19,090 nt of DNA from JBBATK01 sp044228285. GTDB lineage: Bacteria > Bacteroidota > Ignavibacteria > Kapaibacteriales > NICIL-2. The notes beneath the pieces were generated by a model. That model ran no database searches, had not been told where the DNA came from, and was given only the letters and a program-made list of their open reading frames with translations. Positions 1 through 7,803 of this stretch are shown one piece after another; the stretch's first letter is position 1, and the number at the start of each line of letters is the position of its first letter. The position numbers and the translations under genes were made by a program. The stretch spans positions 1 through 19,090 of the forward strand of contig JBGAVD010000013.1 of the NCBI GenBank assembly GCA_044228285.1, read 5' to 3'.

Positions 1-1404
1 AGTCCGTTGGACCGACAAGCCATTCAGCAAGAGCTCAAACTCAGTGCGACAGAGCAAAGGGTACTGGAGGCTCATCTGCAAGCGATTGAGAGCAAAGACG
101 ATATACGTGCTTTAGCGCAGCGCTTAGATATGAGTATCTCGCACATGGACAAGTGTGTGTCGCAGATGCTCACTAAGTGCTACGACTTCATTCAAGCCAG
201 ACAGGGCGAGAGTATCTTTCACATTCTGGCTAAGAGTGGTCTGCATGAAAACTATGTGCACGAGCTGCTCAAGCGTGATCGCACATACACTCAGTTAGAG
301 CAAATCGCCGAACGGGAAGCACTCTATCATACCGCAGTGAATACCTATCTCTTGTTTGAAGCTCGACTATTTAAGGAGAAGACCTGGGAGAAGATAGGCC
401 GCCGCTACTGCGAGATTGCTCTCAATCCGGAAGCAGAAACTCTGGTTCGCATTCGCAGCTTGATTCGCATCGTGGTGATTCACTTTATTAAGGGTGAGCG
501 CGAGGAGGTCATGCTTGAGCATGAGCGAGAGCTACTAAGTATCTGGGCAGAGATAGAGTCCAAGCCTTGGTATGAATCACATATTGTTTTATGTCGGGCT
601 CTGGCACAACTCTACACCTCCACTATGAACTTATCGAAAGTAGTGGAGTGGTGGGAGCGGGCTCTTGGTATCCTCGAAGCACATCCTGATATCTATCCTG
701 AAGCAAAGTACATCGTTCGAGGTACTCTTGCAGATGCCTATCTGAAACTAGAAGGAGCGGATGCTGCACTAGCGCACTGTGAAGCTGTGTGGAGGGAGAA
801 TCCAGGTATATACCAAAGAAACGGACAGCTCAACCTGATCTATTTCCGCATTCTCTTAATCACGGCTAACTATGCGCGTGCCGAGGAAGTGCTGAGCTTG
901 AGATTTGGTACGATGTCGATCCTCGGGACCAGTATCCTGCGTCCGATGGATGCTGTTGATTTCAGCATGTATTACCTGTACACAGCGCACTATGACGTAG
1001 CGAAGAAGTTCATCAGCGAAGGATTGTCGTTGTCTGTAAAAGTATATCGCGGTGTTGAAGCTGAATTGCGTTTCCTAGAGTGTGCAGTGTTTTACTTATC
1101 GGGAGATCTCTTTTATGCGCAAGAGCTCCTTAGCCGAGCATTGAGGTACTTCGCTACAAAGAAAGAGATCCGCGATGCAGAATTGTGGAGACAAGAACTG
1201 CGCCAACTGCGCTGTCTGCTTCAGTCGCACGAAACAGGCAAAGATCTACCTGCGAAAGATCGACTGTACTTTGAACAACTGAGCACGAACTCCATAGATG
1301 TATTTAGCAACGTACTTCGGCTCTGTTGGCAGCATTGGCAAGGCGCACAGAATGCCTCGAAGAGTACGGTCGAGCAGCCAAGCGCAGCGCGGCGGCGAGC
1401 ATGA
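1..1404 (+). CDS. Unrecognised helical-repeat protein, 5' end cut by window
   Basis: The reading frame is open from the first base (codons AGT CCG precede the first TTG at 7), so the true start probably lies outside the window; at least 465 residues are visible. I do not recognise the family. The sequence looks entirely alpha-helical. The first ~60 visible residues (LSATEQRVLEAHL, then DIRALAQRLDMSISHM) resemble a helix-turn-helix in spacing. The rest has TPR-like helix pairs rich in Ala, Leu, Tyr and Glu, for example around residues 225-290 (WWERALGILEAHPDIYPEAKY, ADAALAHCEAVWRENPG). No signal peptide or membrane segment is seen. The C-terminus is a short basic tail (SAARRRA). It converges with the nuclease gene on the other strand across a 95-base gap. 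A regulatory or scaffold role is possible but only a guess from the fold type. Confidence 0.75.
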   Translation, partial: SPLDRQAIQQELKLSATEQRVLEAHLQAIESKDDIRALAQRLDMSISHMDKCVSQMLTKCYDFIQARQGESIFHILAKSGLHENYVHELLKRDRTYTQLEQIAEREALYHTAVNTYLLFEARLFKEKTWEKIGRRYCEIALNPEAETLVRIRSLIRIVVIHFIKGEREEVMLEHERELLSIWAEIESKPWYESHIVLCRALAQLYTSTMNLSKVVEWWERALGILEAHPDIYPEAKYIVRGTLADAYLKLEGADAALAHCEAVWRENPGIYQRNGQLNLIYFRILLITANYARAEEVLSLRFGTMSILGTSILRPMDAVDFSMYYLYTAHYDVAKKFISEGLSLSVKVYRGVEAELRFLECAVFYLSGDLFYAQELLSRALRYFATKKEIRDAELWRQELRQLRCLLQSHETGKDLPAKDRLYFEQLSTNSIDVFSNVLRLCWQHWQGAQNASKSTVEQPSAARRRA

Positions 1405-1434
1405 AGAAAAAGACTCTGCAACTCCTTTGCAGAT
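1405..1434 (-). terminator. Possible weak intrinsic terminator for the nuclease gene
   Basis: Read on the minus strand, CTGCAA and TTGCAG form a 6-bp stem around a 5-base loop, followed within two bases by the U-rich stretch TCTTTTTCTT. It lies ~70 bases past the nuclease stop, between convergent genes. The stem is short, so this is tentative. Confidence 0.35.
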
Positions 1435-1499
1435 CAGTGATGCTGCAGTTGCATGGCTACTGAGTCACTCTTTCTCATTAATCCACGATGGCACTTTTC

Positions 1500-3152
1500 T
1501 TAGTCTCGTACTATCAAGCGTGATAGAACTTGATTGTCGTAGCAGACGCGAAGGAGCACGACGCGTTCATCCATGCATTGCGCACCAGTGAAGCGGAGTT
1601 GATAGTGATTGTTGACACTTGTGATCTGATCGCTGAGAGTAGTCAACAATTCAGAACGAAGAGAGTAAAGAGCGACGGAGCGAGGTTTTAGTGCTGCTGA
1701 GCCAAGATCTACAGTACACCAATCGTGAAAGGGCTGCGGCCAGACGCTGCAAAGCTCAGAGTTCGTGAGGCTTGGGGAGTCATGAACGGAAGTCAGAGCA
1801 CAGCCAGTGAGCACAACAGTCTGTGTGTTTTCAGCGCCAGCCTTAAGAACTACTCTAATGGAAGAAGTCGAAGTATCGCTACGACGATAGCGTATATGAA
1901 GAGCGCGTGCACTATGAGGCGCAAGCGGGCTTGTTGTATCGGTGCTTGAAAAGCTCACGAGAGATGGAGCGTCGGAGCTGAGTTCAGTGATACGCAGACT
2001 ATTGTTCGAAACATTAACCAGCGTGCACTCGAGCTCTGTGCTATCCGCTGTGGGATCATAGACCAGTTGTTGTTGCAGAGTGTGCAGCAGGTTTGAATGT
2101 TGCGTAGGCACGAAGTCCATGCGTTCAGCGAACTCGGGATGATCTACAAAGGGATTGCGTTTGCCTTGATAACGTGCAATGGTATCACAGCGCAACAACT
2201 CTCGAGCATCGGGCGGATCGGAGGCGTTCCAGAGACGTAGGGTGGAGTCCATTGCATAGGGCGAGGTATAATATCCCGTCACATTTCCATAACGCACCAG
2301 ATAGTAGAAGATGCTTCGAGCAATGTTTCCTTTGCTGACATCGCGGGGCTCAAACACAGTGTCACCGCGCTGAGTGAAGCCTAGTCGAGAGCCACCGCCA
2401 ACGTCTTTCCAAACTTTCGACACAAAGCCAAAAGGATAGTTTGCACGAATAGAGTTTGCGTTTGGATTCGTGGGGTAGAGGTGATTGACATCACTCTTGT
2501 TTGGTTCTGAAGAAGAACCGCGGCTTTGCACCCAGGTGTGTTCTGTGTTGAACTCACCATTTGGTGGAATACCAACAGTAGCCAACGTCTTACCAGTGTA
2601 GATACATTCTACAATACCGTTTACATTATCCGCCTTACCGAACATCATTTCGCGAGCGGGCTTGTAGGTGAGGACTGTGTGTTTATCAACGTGCGTGTGT
2701 AGCGAGTCGTAGAGTTCGGAGTACTCGCGGTTAAAGCAGTAGTCGTAATCGTTACTGAGACCAGATCCCCAAAGGCAAATGTCTTTTCGAATTTCCTTAC
2801 AATCCGCAACCATCGAGAAACTCAGCCATCCACGAAGGAGCATGTTGTGTCGGGCGCGCATGCGCACGGAATAGGTCAGACTCTCCTGAGGAGCAAGAGT
2901 TCGCGAATCTGCGGGCAGACACTCCACAACCAGAGATTGATAGGCATACGAGTCATGGAAAGAGGGTGCGTTCAAGGTCACTGTTTGCGAGCTCGTGTTA
3001 CGCACACTGAGTTCAACAACTTTCTCCGTACCGAGCTGCAGTTCGCCCAGGTGCAGACTATCTGGAAGGCCAGTCCAGCTCAATTGAGCGAGCGACGTAG
3101 TAGTTATAGTACAGAGTAGGCACAGAGCGAGAAGAGCGGAAAATGAGCGCAT
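1500..3152 (-). CDS. Secreted endonuclease I-family protein with T9SS C-terminal domain
   Basis: The protein is 550 residues when started at the ATG at 3152; a TTG three codons upstream is less likely because the ATG directly begins a signal peptide (hydrophobic core LLALCLLCTI, likely cleavage after SLAQ near residue 23). Domains in order are: an Ig-like segment at ~30-130 (LHLGELQLGTEKVVELSVRN); an endonuclease I/EndA-type His-Me-finger nuclease at ~135-360; a second Ig-like segment at ~365-455; and a T9SS type A-like tail from ~465 (VWPQPFHDW to LIVRD). Nuclease marks are FNTEHTWVQSRG with the presumed catalytic His at ~205, DVNHLYPTNPNAN with His at ~224, and YQGKRNPFVDHPEF. The family cleaves DNA and RNA non-specifically with a divalent metal. 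The tail implies export through the outer membrane, so nucleic-acid scavenging or degradation outside the cell is likely. The gene stands alone, divergent from fabF. Confidence 0.88.
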   Translation of the reverse strand: MRSFSALLALCLLCTITTTSLAQLSWTGLPDSLHLGELQLGTEKVVELSVRNTSSQTVTLNAPSFHDSYAYQSLVVECLPADSRTLAPQESLTYSVRMRARHNMLLRGWLSFSMVADCKEIRKDICLWGSGLSNDYDYCFNREYSELYDSLHTHVDKHTVLTYKPAREMMFGKADNVNGIVECIYTGKTLATVGIPPNGEFNTEHTWVQSRGSSSEPNKSDVNHLYPTNPNANSIRANYPFGFVSKVWKDVGGGSRLGFTQRGDTVFEPRDVSKGNIARSIFYYLVRYGNVTGYYTSPYAMDSTLRLWNASDPPDARELLRCDTIARYQGKRNPFVDHPEFAERMDFVPTQHSNLLHTLQQQLVYDPTADSTELECTLVNVSNNSLRITELSSDAPSLVSFSSTDTTSPLAPHSARALHIRYRRSDTSTSSIRVVLKAGAENTQTVVLTGCALTSVHDSPSLTNSELCSVWPQPFHDWCTVDLGSAALKPRSVALYSLRSELLTTLSDQITSVNNHYQLRFTGAQCMDERVVLLRVCYDNQVLSRLIVRD

Positions 3153-3269
3153 AGGGAACAATAGAAAGGCTGAAGTGGAAGAGCTGCTACAAAATACGCC
3201 GTGATTTGGCCTTTTCCGTGTTAAAATCGACTATTGAGGAGTCTGGCGTGCTCCCAGACTTTCTCTTGC

Positions 3270-3294
3270 GAAAGCTCCATCCTTCCGTATTTTG
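3270..3294 (+). promoter_or_regulatory. Possible fabF promoter
   Basis: CTTG at ~3270, then 19 bases, then TATTTTG at 3288-3294 resembles the Bacteroidota TTTG / TAnnTTTG pattern, but the -7 box is one base short and the -33 box has a mismatch. It would start transcription ~20 bases before the fabF ATG. Tentative. Confidence 0.3.
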
Positions 3295-3319
3295 CGGGTT
3301 CATAACTCAGGATGTTTGC

Positions 3320-4570
3320 ATGAAGCGAGTTGTCATAACCGGACTCGGAGCCTTAACGCCGATAGGCAATACCGTTTCCGAGTATTGGGACGGGCTAGTT
3401 AATGGTCGCAGCGGAGCTGCGCCCATCACCCATTTCGATGCTTCAAAATTCCGGACACGTTTTGCCTGTGAAGTCAAAGGCTTTGATCCTTTGAACTTCA
3501 TGGATCGTCGTGAAGTTGGCCGTACCGACATTTTTTGTCAGTACGCACTTGCCTCCGCACAAGAGTGTGTAGCAGACACTGGCATGAATCTCGACACCGT
3601 CGACAAAAACCGCATTGGCGTTATTTGGTCGTCGGGTATTGGAGGTCTCATCACCCTTGAAGAACAGATCACTCAATTCTTACAAGGCGACGGCACACCA
3701 CGCTATAGTCCCTTCTTCATCCCAAAGATGATCAGCGACATGGGAGCCGGTCTCATTTCCATTCGGTATGGATTCCGCGGACCTAACTTCTGTACGGTAT
3801 CAGCGTGTTCAAGTTCATCGCATGGTTTGCTTGACGCATTCAACTACATCCGTCTTGGCAAGGCCAACGCCATACTTGCTGGTGGTAGTGAGGGAGTTGT
3901 CACTCACTCTGCTATTGGAGGTTTTAACGCCATGAAAGCCTTGAGTGAGCGCAATGATTCTCCAGAAACCGCATCACGTCCTTTCGACAAAAACCGCGAT
4001 GGCTTCGTGCTCGGCGAAGGCGCAGGAGCGCTCATGCTCGAAGAGTTAGAGCATGCTAAAGCACGCGGAGCGAAGATCTATGCAGAAGTTGTTGGTGGTG
4101 GCGCTACAGGCGATGCCTATCACATCACCGCCGGTCACCCAGAAGGCTTAGGTGTCATTCTTGCTATCGAAGAAACCTTGCGCGAAGCTCAACTCCAACC
4201 TTCGGATGTTGACTACATCAATCTTCACGCTACTTCCACACCAGTTGGTGACCCAGCAGAAGCTGCCGCAATCATTAGCATGTTTGGTGATTGTCTGGAT
4301 CGTTTGCACGTAAGCGGCACCAAATCAATGACCGGTCACCTTCTTGGCGCTGCGGGCGCAATCGAAGCTGTTGCCTCTGTTCTTGCACTCACAAACAATA
4401 CCGTACCTCCAACCATCAACGTGCAAGAGCGTGATGAATCTGTTGATGCACGACTCAACATCACAGCAAATACAGCCGTACAAAAACCAATCAATGTCGT
4501 TCTTAGTAATACCTTCGGCTTTGGTGGACATAACGCTGTTATTGCTTTCAAGCGATATACGGGAGTATGA
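3320..4570 (+). CDS. fabF: 3-oxoacyl-[acyl-carrier-protein] synthase II (FabF)
   Basis: This condensing enzyme of fatty acid elongation joins malonyl-ACP to acyl-ACP in the cytoplasm. Starting at the ATG at 3320 gives 416 residues, the usual FabF length, beginning MKRVVITGLGALTPIG as in the family. The open frame extends 38 codons upstream, but that part has no family resemblance. The thiolase-fold catalytic set is complete: Cys163 in VSACSSSSHG, His303 in NLHATSTPVGD, Lys335 and His340 in SGTKSMTGHLLGAAGA. The C-terminal NTFGFGGHNA is also typical. No acpP, fabD or fabG neighbours it here, so it is a single-gene unit in this window. A palindromic repeat copy begins eight bases after its stop. 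The call is secure; FabF versus FabB is decided by the N-terminal and Cys-region sequence. Confidence 0.95.
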   Translation: MKRVVITGLGALTPIGNTVSEYWDGLVNGRSGAAPITHFDASKFRTRFACEVKGFDPLNFMDRREVGRTDIFCQYALASAQECVADTGMNLDTVDKNRIGVIWSSGIGGLITLEEQITQFLQGDGTPRYSPFFIPKMISDMGAGLISIRYGFRGPNFCTVSACSSSSHGLLDAFNYIRLGKANAILAGGSEGVVTHSAIGGFNAMKALSERNDSPETASRPFDKNRDGFVLGEGAGALMLEELEHAKARGAKIYAEVVGGGATGDAYHITAGHPEGLGVILAIEETLREAQLQPSDVDYINLHATSTPVGDPAEAAAIISMFGDCLDRLHVSGTKSMTGHLLGAAGAIEAVASVLALTNNTVPPTINVQERDESVDARLNITANTAVQKPINVVLSNTFGFGGHNAVIAFKRYTGV

Positions 4571-4574
4571 TCTC

Positions 4575-4650
4575 AGCGCGTCACGACTAAGTCGTGACGC
4601 GACGTGTTAACCTGAGGGTCTCAGCGCAGCTGAGGCTCTCAATGTCTCCA
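4575..4650 (-). repeat. Single inverted copy of the P-Q palindromic repeat after fabF
   Basis: Bases 4578-4600 are a perfect 23-base palindrome (arm GCGTCACGACT, one central base, complementary arm). A second hairpin follows at 4614-4640 (GAGGGTCTCAGC, then GCTGAGGCTCTC). On the minus strand this reads as one unit of the tandem array at 12620-13018, with a few changes and a small deletion between the two hairpins. It directly follows the fabF stop at 4570. Confidence 0.85.
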
Positions 4651-4785
4651 GCAGAGCGCCTCTCAACCTCTCTCTCGAAACATCACGAAATATTAACAGC
4701 CCTGCTGACAAAAAGGGCTTCCTACATTTAAGCAGAAGTGTATTTTCGCATCCTTCTTTTTTGCGTGGTTTTTCTCTGCTTTAGA

Positions 4786-4817
4786 CAGTGAAACCCTCAG
4801 CCTTGCTGAGACCCTCA
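4786..4817 (+). repeat. Partial copy of the Q hairpin module upstream of the GNAT gene
   Basis: CTCAGCCTTGCTGAGACCCTCA matches, with two changes, the inner hairpin of the array unit at 12620-13018, in the plus orientation, opposite to the copy at 4575-4650. The CTCAGC / GCTGAG stem is kept with a changed loop. A further fragment, GTGACGCGACG at 4880-4890, resembles one palindrome arm and lies inside the N-terminal codons of the next gene. Confidence 0.65.
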
Positions 4818-4857
4818 CGCATTGTTGGCTTTTTTTTCACTCTTTTCCACTACATCA

Positions 4858-5523
4858 TTGAACAATACCGAAGGTAGCGGTGACGCGACGCGCCTCAGTT
4901 TCAACATCTATCGAGCAACTGAAGCACACTGTGAGTATGCAGAGATTATCTGCCACATTATTGAAGAATCAGCGAAGCAGCGGGGTACCGGAATTGCTAA
5001 GCGTCAACCGGAGTATATTCGGTCGAAGATGCGTGAGGGCAAGGCAGTGATTGCTCTGGCAAGTGATGGACGTCTAGCTGGCTTTTGCTATATCGAAACC
5101 TGGGAGGACCGCAAGTATGTGGCGAACTCTGGTTTGATCGTGGCTCCGGAGTTCCGGAAGATGCATCTTGCAAAGCGTATTAAACAAGCTGCTTTCGACC
5201 TTTCGCGCGAGAAGTTTCCTGATGCGAAAATGTTCGGTATTACCACCAGCGCGGCCGTGCTTAAGATCAATAACGATCTAGGCTATCGTGCTGCACACTT
5301 CAATGAGCTCACCGCCGACGATTCCTTTTGGAAGGGCTGTGAAAGCTGTAACAACTTCGATATTCTCCAACGCACGAAGCGCATGATGTGTCTTTGCACT
5401 GGCATGCTCTTCGATCCCGCCGAGGAACACCGCGAGTCTCGTGCTGAGAACTTGGTACACATTACGATGCCTGTACTTACCAGTACCGAGAGTAGCTACA
5501 ATGCAGAGGAGATCAAAGCATGA
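4858..5523 (+). CDS. GNAT-family acyltransferase of the arginine cluster (probable N-acylglutamate synthase)
   Basis: Residues from ~FNIYRATEAH onward match the GNAT protein that leads Bacteroidota arginine clusters and is thought to acylate glutamate, the first pathway step. Family marks are EESAKQRGTGIAKR, FCYIETWEDRKYVANSGLIV, ITTSAAVLKINNDLGY and the Cys pairs GCESC...MCLCTGM. The start is uncertain: there is no ATG in the N-terminal part. TTG at 4858 (221 residues) is nearest to where homology begins; TTG at 4822 would give 233 residues. Motif A, normally R-x-x-G-x-A/G for acyl-CoA binding, reads FRKMHLAKRI, with His in place of the usual Gly. The stop overlaps the argG start as ATGA, so the two are translationally coupled. 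Acetyl versus succinyl donor cannot be decided from sequence. Confidence 0.82.
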   Translation: MNNTEGSGDATRLSFNIYRATEAHCEYAEIICHIIEESAKQRGTGIAKRQPEYIRSKMREGKAVIALASDGRLAGFCYIETWEDRKYVANSGLIVAPEFRKMHLAKRIKQAAFDLSREKFPDAKMFGITTSAAVLKINNDLGYRAAHFNELTADDSFWKGCESCNNFDILQRTKRMMCLCTGMLFDPAEEHRESRAENLVHITMPVLTSTESSYNAEEIKA

Positions 5524-6713
5524 AGAAGGTTCTCGTTGCATTTAGTGGTGGACTGGATACATCCTATTGTGTCAGCTACCTACACCATGAACTTGGTTTG
5601 GAAGTTCATACCGCAATTGTCAATACCGGCGGCTTCAGCAGTACGGAGCTCGCAAGCATTGAAGCGCGTGCGATGAGCTTAGGCTCTCGCTCGCACACGA
5701 GTATTGACGACAGTTATGCTCTCTATCAAGAATGTCTGCGCTTCTTGGTCTTCGGAAATGTTCTCAAGAATAATAGCTATCCACTTTCAGTAAGTGCTGA
5801 ACGCGTGTTTCAAGCTCGAGCTATTGCTAGCTTGGCAAAGCGTCTTGGAGTTGATTATGTGGCGCATGGCAGTACCGGCGCAGGCAACGACCAAGTTCGA
5901 TTCGATATCGTGTTTCGTGTGCTCATTCCAGAGATCGAGATACTCACTCCAATTCGCGATCGCAAACTCTCGCGCGAGGAAGAAATCGCCTACCTGCAAA
6001 GCAAGGGTGTTGAAGGTGATTGGACGAAGGCTGTCTACTCGATTAATCAAGGTATTTGGGGAACCACCATTGGTGGACGTGAAACGTTGAGTTCAGGATC
6101 GCCCTTACCATCAGAAGCTTATCCCACACAGTGCATAACCAATGATGAGTGTAGCGTCGAGCTGCACTTTCGTCAAGGAGAGTTTGTTGGTATTGATGAA
6201 CAAGACTATGAGAATCCTGTGCTCGCCATCCAGGCACTGAGTGTCTTGGCTGCACCGTATGCAATCGGACGTGATATTCACATTGGTGATACAATTATTG
6301 GAATGAAGGGTCGCGTCGCCTTTGAAGCCGCAGCACCACTGCTCATCATCAAGGCTCACCATGCTCTTGAGAAGCATTGTCTGACGCGTTGGCAGCTCAA
6401 CCTTAAGGACCAGCTTTCATTGTGGTATGGACAGCTCTTGCACGAAGGACAATTCGCTGAGCCCGCCATGCGCGCGATCGAAGCCTTCTTTGAAAGCACA
6501 CAACACAGTGTTCATGGTTCGGTGAAGCTGCGCTTGGCTCCATATCGTTATGAAGTGTTAGGGGTGAACTCAACGCACGACATGATGAACTCGAGTTTCG
6601 GCAACTATGGCGAGATGAATACGTTGTTCAGTGGAGACGATGTGCGAGGCTTCTCTCGCATCATGAGTAACCAATCTCTTATCTATCGCGCCGTCAACGG
6701 CGATCCATCATGA
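5520..6713 (+). CDS. argG: Argininosuccinate synthase
   Basis: It condenses citrulline and aspartate using ATP, the penultimate step to arginine, in the cytoplasm. It has 397 residues, full length for the family. The PP-loop ATP site SGGLDTS is at residues 9-15, the family motif AHGSTGAGNDQVRFD at 115-129, and the citrulline/aspartate region has YSINQGIWGTTIGGRETL. A good Shine-Dalgarno AGGAG (5507-5511) sits eight bases before the ATG. The gene overlaps the GNAT gene upstream and argC downstream by ATGA junctions, so these three are one coupled unit. The call is secure. Confidence 0.95.
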   Translation: MKKVLVAFSGGLDTSYCVSYLHHELGLEVHTAIVNTGGFSSTELASIEARAMSLGSRSHTSIDDSYALYQECLRFLVFGNVLKNNSYPLSVSAERVFQARAIASLAKRLGVDYVAHGSTGAGNDQVRFDIVFRVLIPEIEILTPIRDRKLSREEEIAYLQSKGVEGDWTKAVYSINQGIWGTTIGGRETLSSGSPLPSEAYPTQCITNDECSVELHFRQGEFVGIDEQDYENPVLAIQALSVLAAPYAIGRDIHIGDTIIGMKGRVAFEAAAPLLIIKAHHALEKHCLTRWQLNLKDQLSLWYGQLLHEGQFAEPAMRAIEAFFESTQHSVHGSVKLRLAPYRYEVLGVNSTHDMMNSSFGNYGEMNTLFSGDDVRGFSRIMSNQSLIYRAVNGDPS

Positions 6714-7675
6714 CGCGCGTGGGCATCGTAGGTTCTGCAGGCTATACTGCAGGAGAACTCATACGTATTCTGTTGCGTCATCCTTATGTAGAGATTGCTA
6801 TTGCATATAGTACAAGCAGTGGCGGACGTCTCATTTCAGACGTACATCAGGATCTCGTTGGCGAAACATCTCTTCGCTTCAGCGATCATTTTGATGAGGA
6901 AGTGGATCTGTTGTTTCTCTGTGTAGACCATGGCCAAGCCTCTGTCTTCCTGCGCGAACACCCGTGGTTACTCGAGAAGAAGATCATTGATCTGAGTAAT
7001 GAGTTTCGCTTGAACAATGGCGCGCACGACTTCGTCTACGCTTTGCCAGAGCTGCATCGCGAGACAATTCGTACAGCAGAACATTGCGCTAATCCTGGGT
7101 GCTTTGCCACAGCCATCCAGCTGGCGCTCTTGCCATTGGCTGCACAGTCACTGCTGACAGGCGATGTGCATATACAGGCTATAACAGGATCAACTGGTGC
7201 GGGACGCAAGCAAGACTCCTCGCAACACTTCTCTTGGCGCAATAACAATGTGCAGGTCTACAAAGCCTTCACACACCAGCACCTGCCAGAGATACAACAA
7301 TCAGTGGGCGAACTTCAACCCACCTTCAACGCAGCGCTACGCTTCATTCCTTTGCGTGGTAGTTTTAGTCGAGGAATATTGTCGTCAGTGTACACACACT
7401 GCCAATTACCACAATCCGAACTCATCGAGTGCTATCGTAACTACTACGCATCCCATCCTTTCGTGCATTTGGTTGACGAATCACCTGATGTCAAGCGAGT
7501 GGTCAATACGAACAAAGCACTATTACACGTCAGCACCTTCGAGGATCAAGTGTTGATCGTCAGCGTGATCGACAATCTGCTCAAAGGTGCATCTGGACAA
7601 GCAGTTCAGAACATGAACCTTATGTGTGGATACGACGAGAGCACTGCATTGCATCTAAAAGCTGTTGCGTTCTAA
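6710..7675 (+). CDS. argC: N-acyl-gamma-glutamyl-phosphate reductase
   Basis: It reduces N-acylglutamyl phosphate to the semialdehyde with NADPH, the third step of arginine synthesis. It has 321 residues. The dinucleotide-binding start is GIVGSAGYTAGEL. The catalytic Cys131 lies in NPGCFAT and the likely catalytic His191 in THQHLPEI. STGAGRKQ and the C-terminal DNLLKGASGQAVQNMN are typical of the family. The start overlaps the argG stop (ATGA). Downstream there is a 128-base gap before argF' where Bacteroidota clusters commonly carry argD; no trace of argD is seen. Whether the acyl group is acetyl or succinyl depends on the pathway variant. Confidence 0.94.
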   Translation: MTRVGIVGSAGYTAGELIRILLRHPYVEIAIAYSTSSGGRLISDVHQDLVGETSLRFSDHFDEEVDLLFLCVDHGQASVFLREHPWLLEKKIIDLSNEFRLNNGAHDFVYALPELHRETIRTAEHCANPGCFATAIQLALLPLAAQSLLTGDVHIQAITGSTGAGRKQDSSQHFSWRNNNVQVYKAFTHQHLPEIQQSVGELQPTFNAALRFIPLRGSFSRGILSSVYTHCQLPQSELIECYRNYYASHPFVHLVDESPDVKRVVNTNKALLHVSTFEDQVLIVSVIDNLLKGASGQAVQNMNLMCGYDESTALHLKAVAF

Positions 7676-7770
7676 ACAAACACGAGTGGTCCACGACTGT
7701 GTTGCGAACTTGTGTCAGATATGACCAGTTCGGACCGGCTCTTCATTAAATCTCTAGTACAAAGTCTATC

Positions 7771-7800
7771 ACTCTCAACTACTCTCAACCACATTCAACC
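7771..7800 (+). repeat. Three tandem decamers just before argF'
   Basis: ACTCTCAACT, ACTCTCAACC and ACATTCAACC lie head to tail and end three bases before the argF' ATG; the next ten bases, ACTATGAAGC, keep part of the pattern. No Shine-Dalgarno is present here, so the repeat fills the ribosome-binding region. Confidence 0.7.
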
Positions 7801-7803
7801 ACT

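Noticed and set aside
4698..4719. AGCCCT...AGGGCT hairpin after fabF as a terminator
   Set aside because: The stem is short, the loop is ten bases, and no T-run follows.
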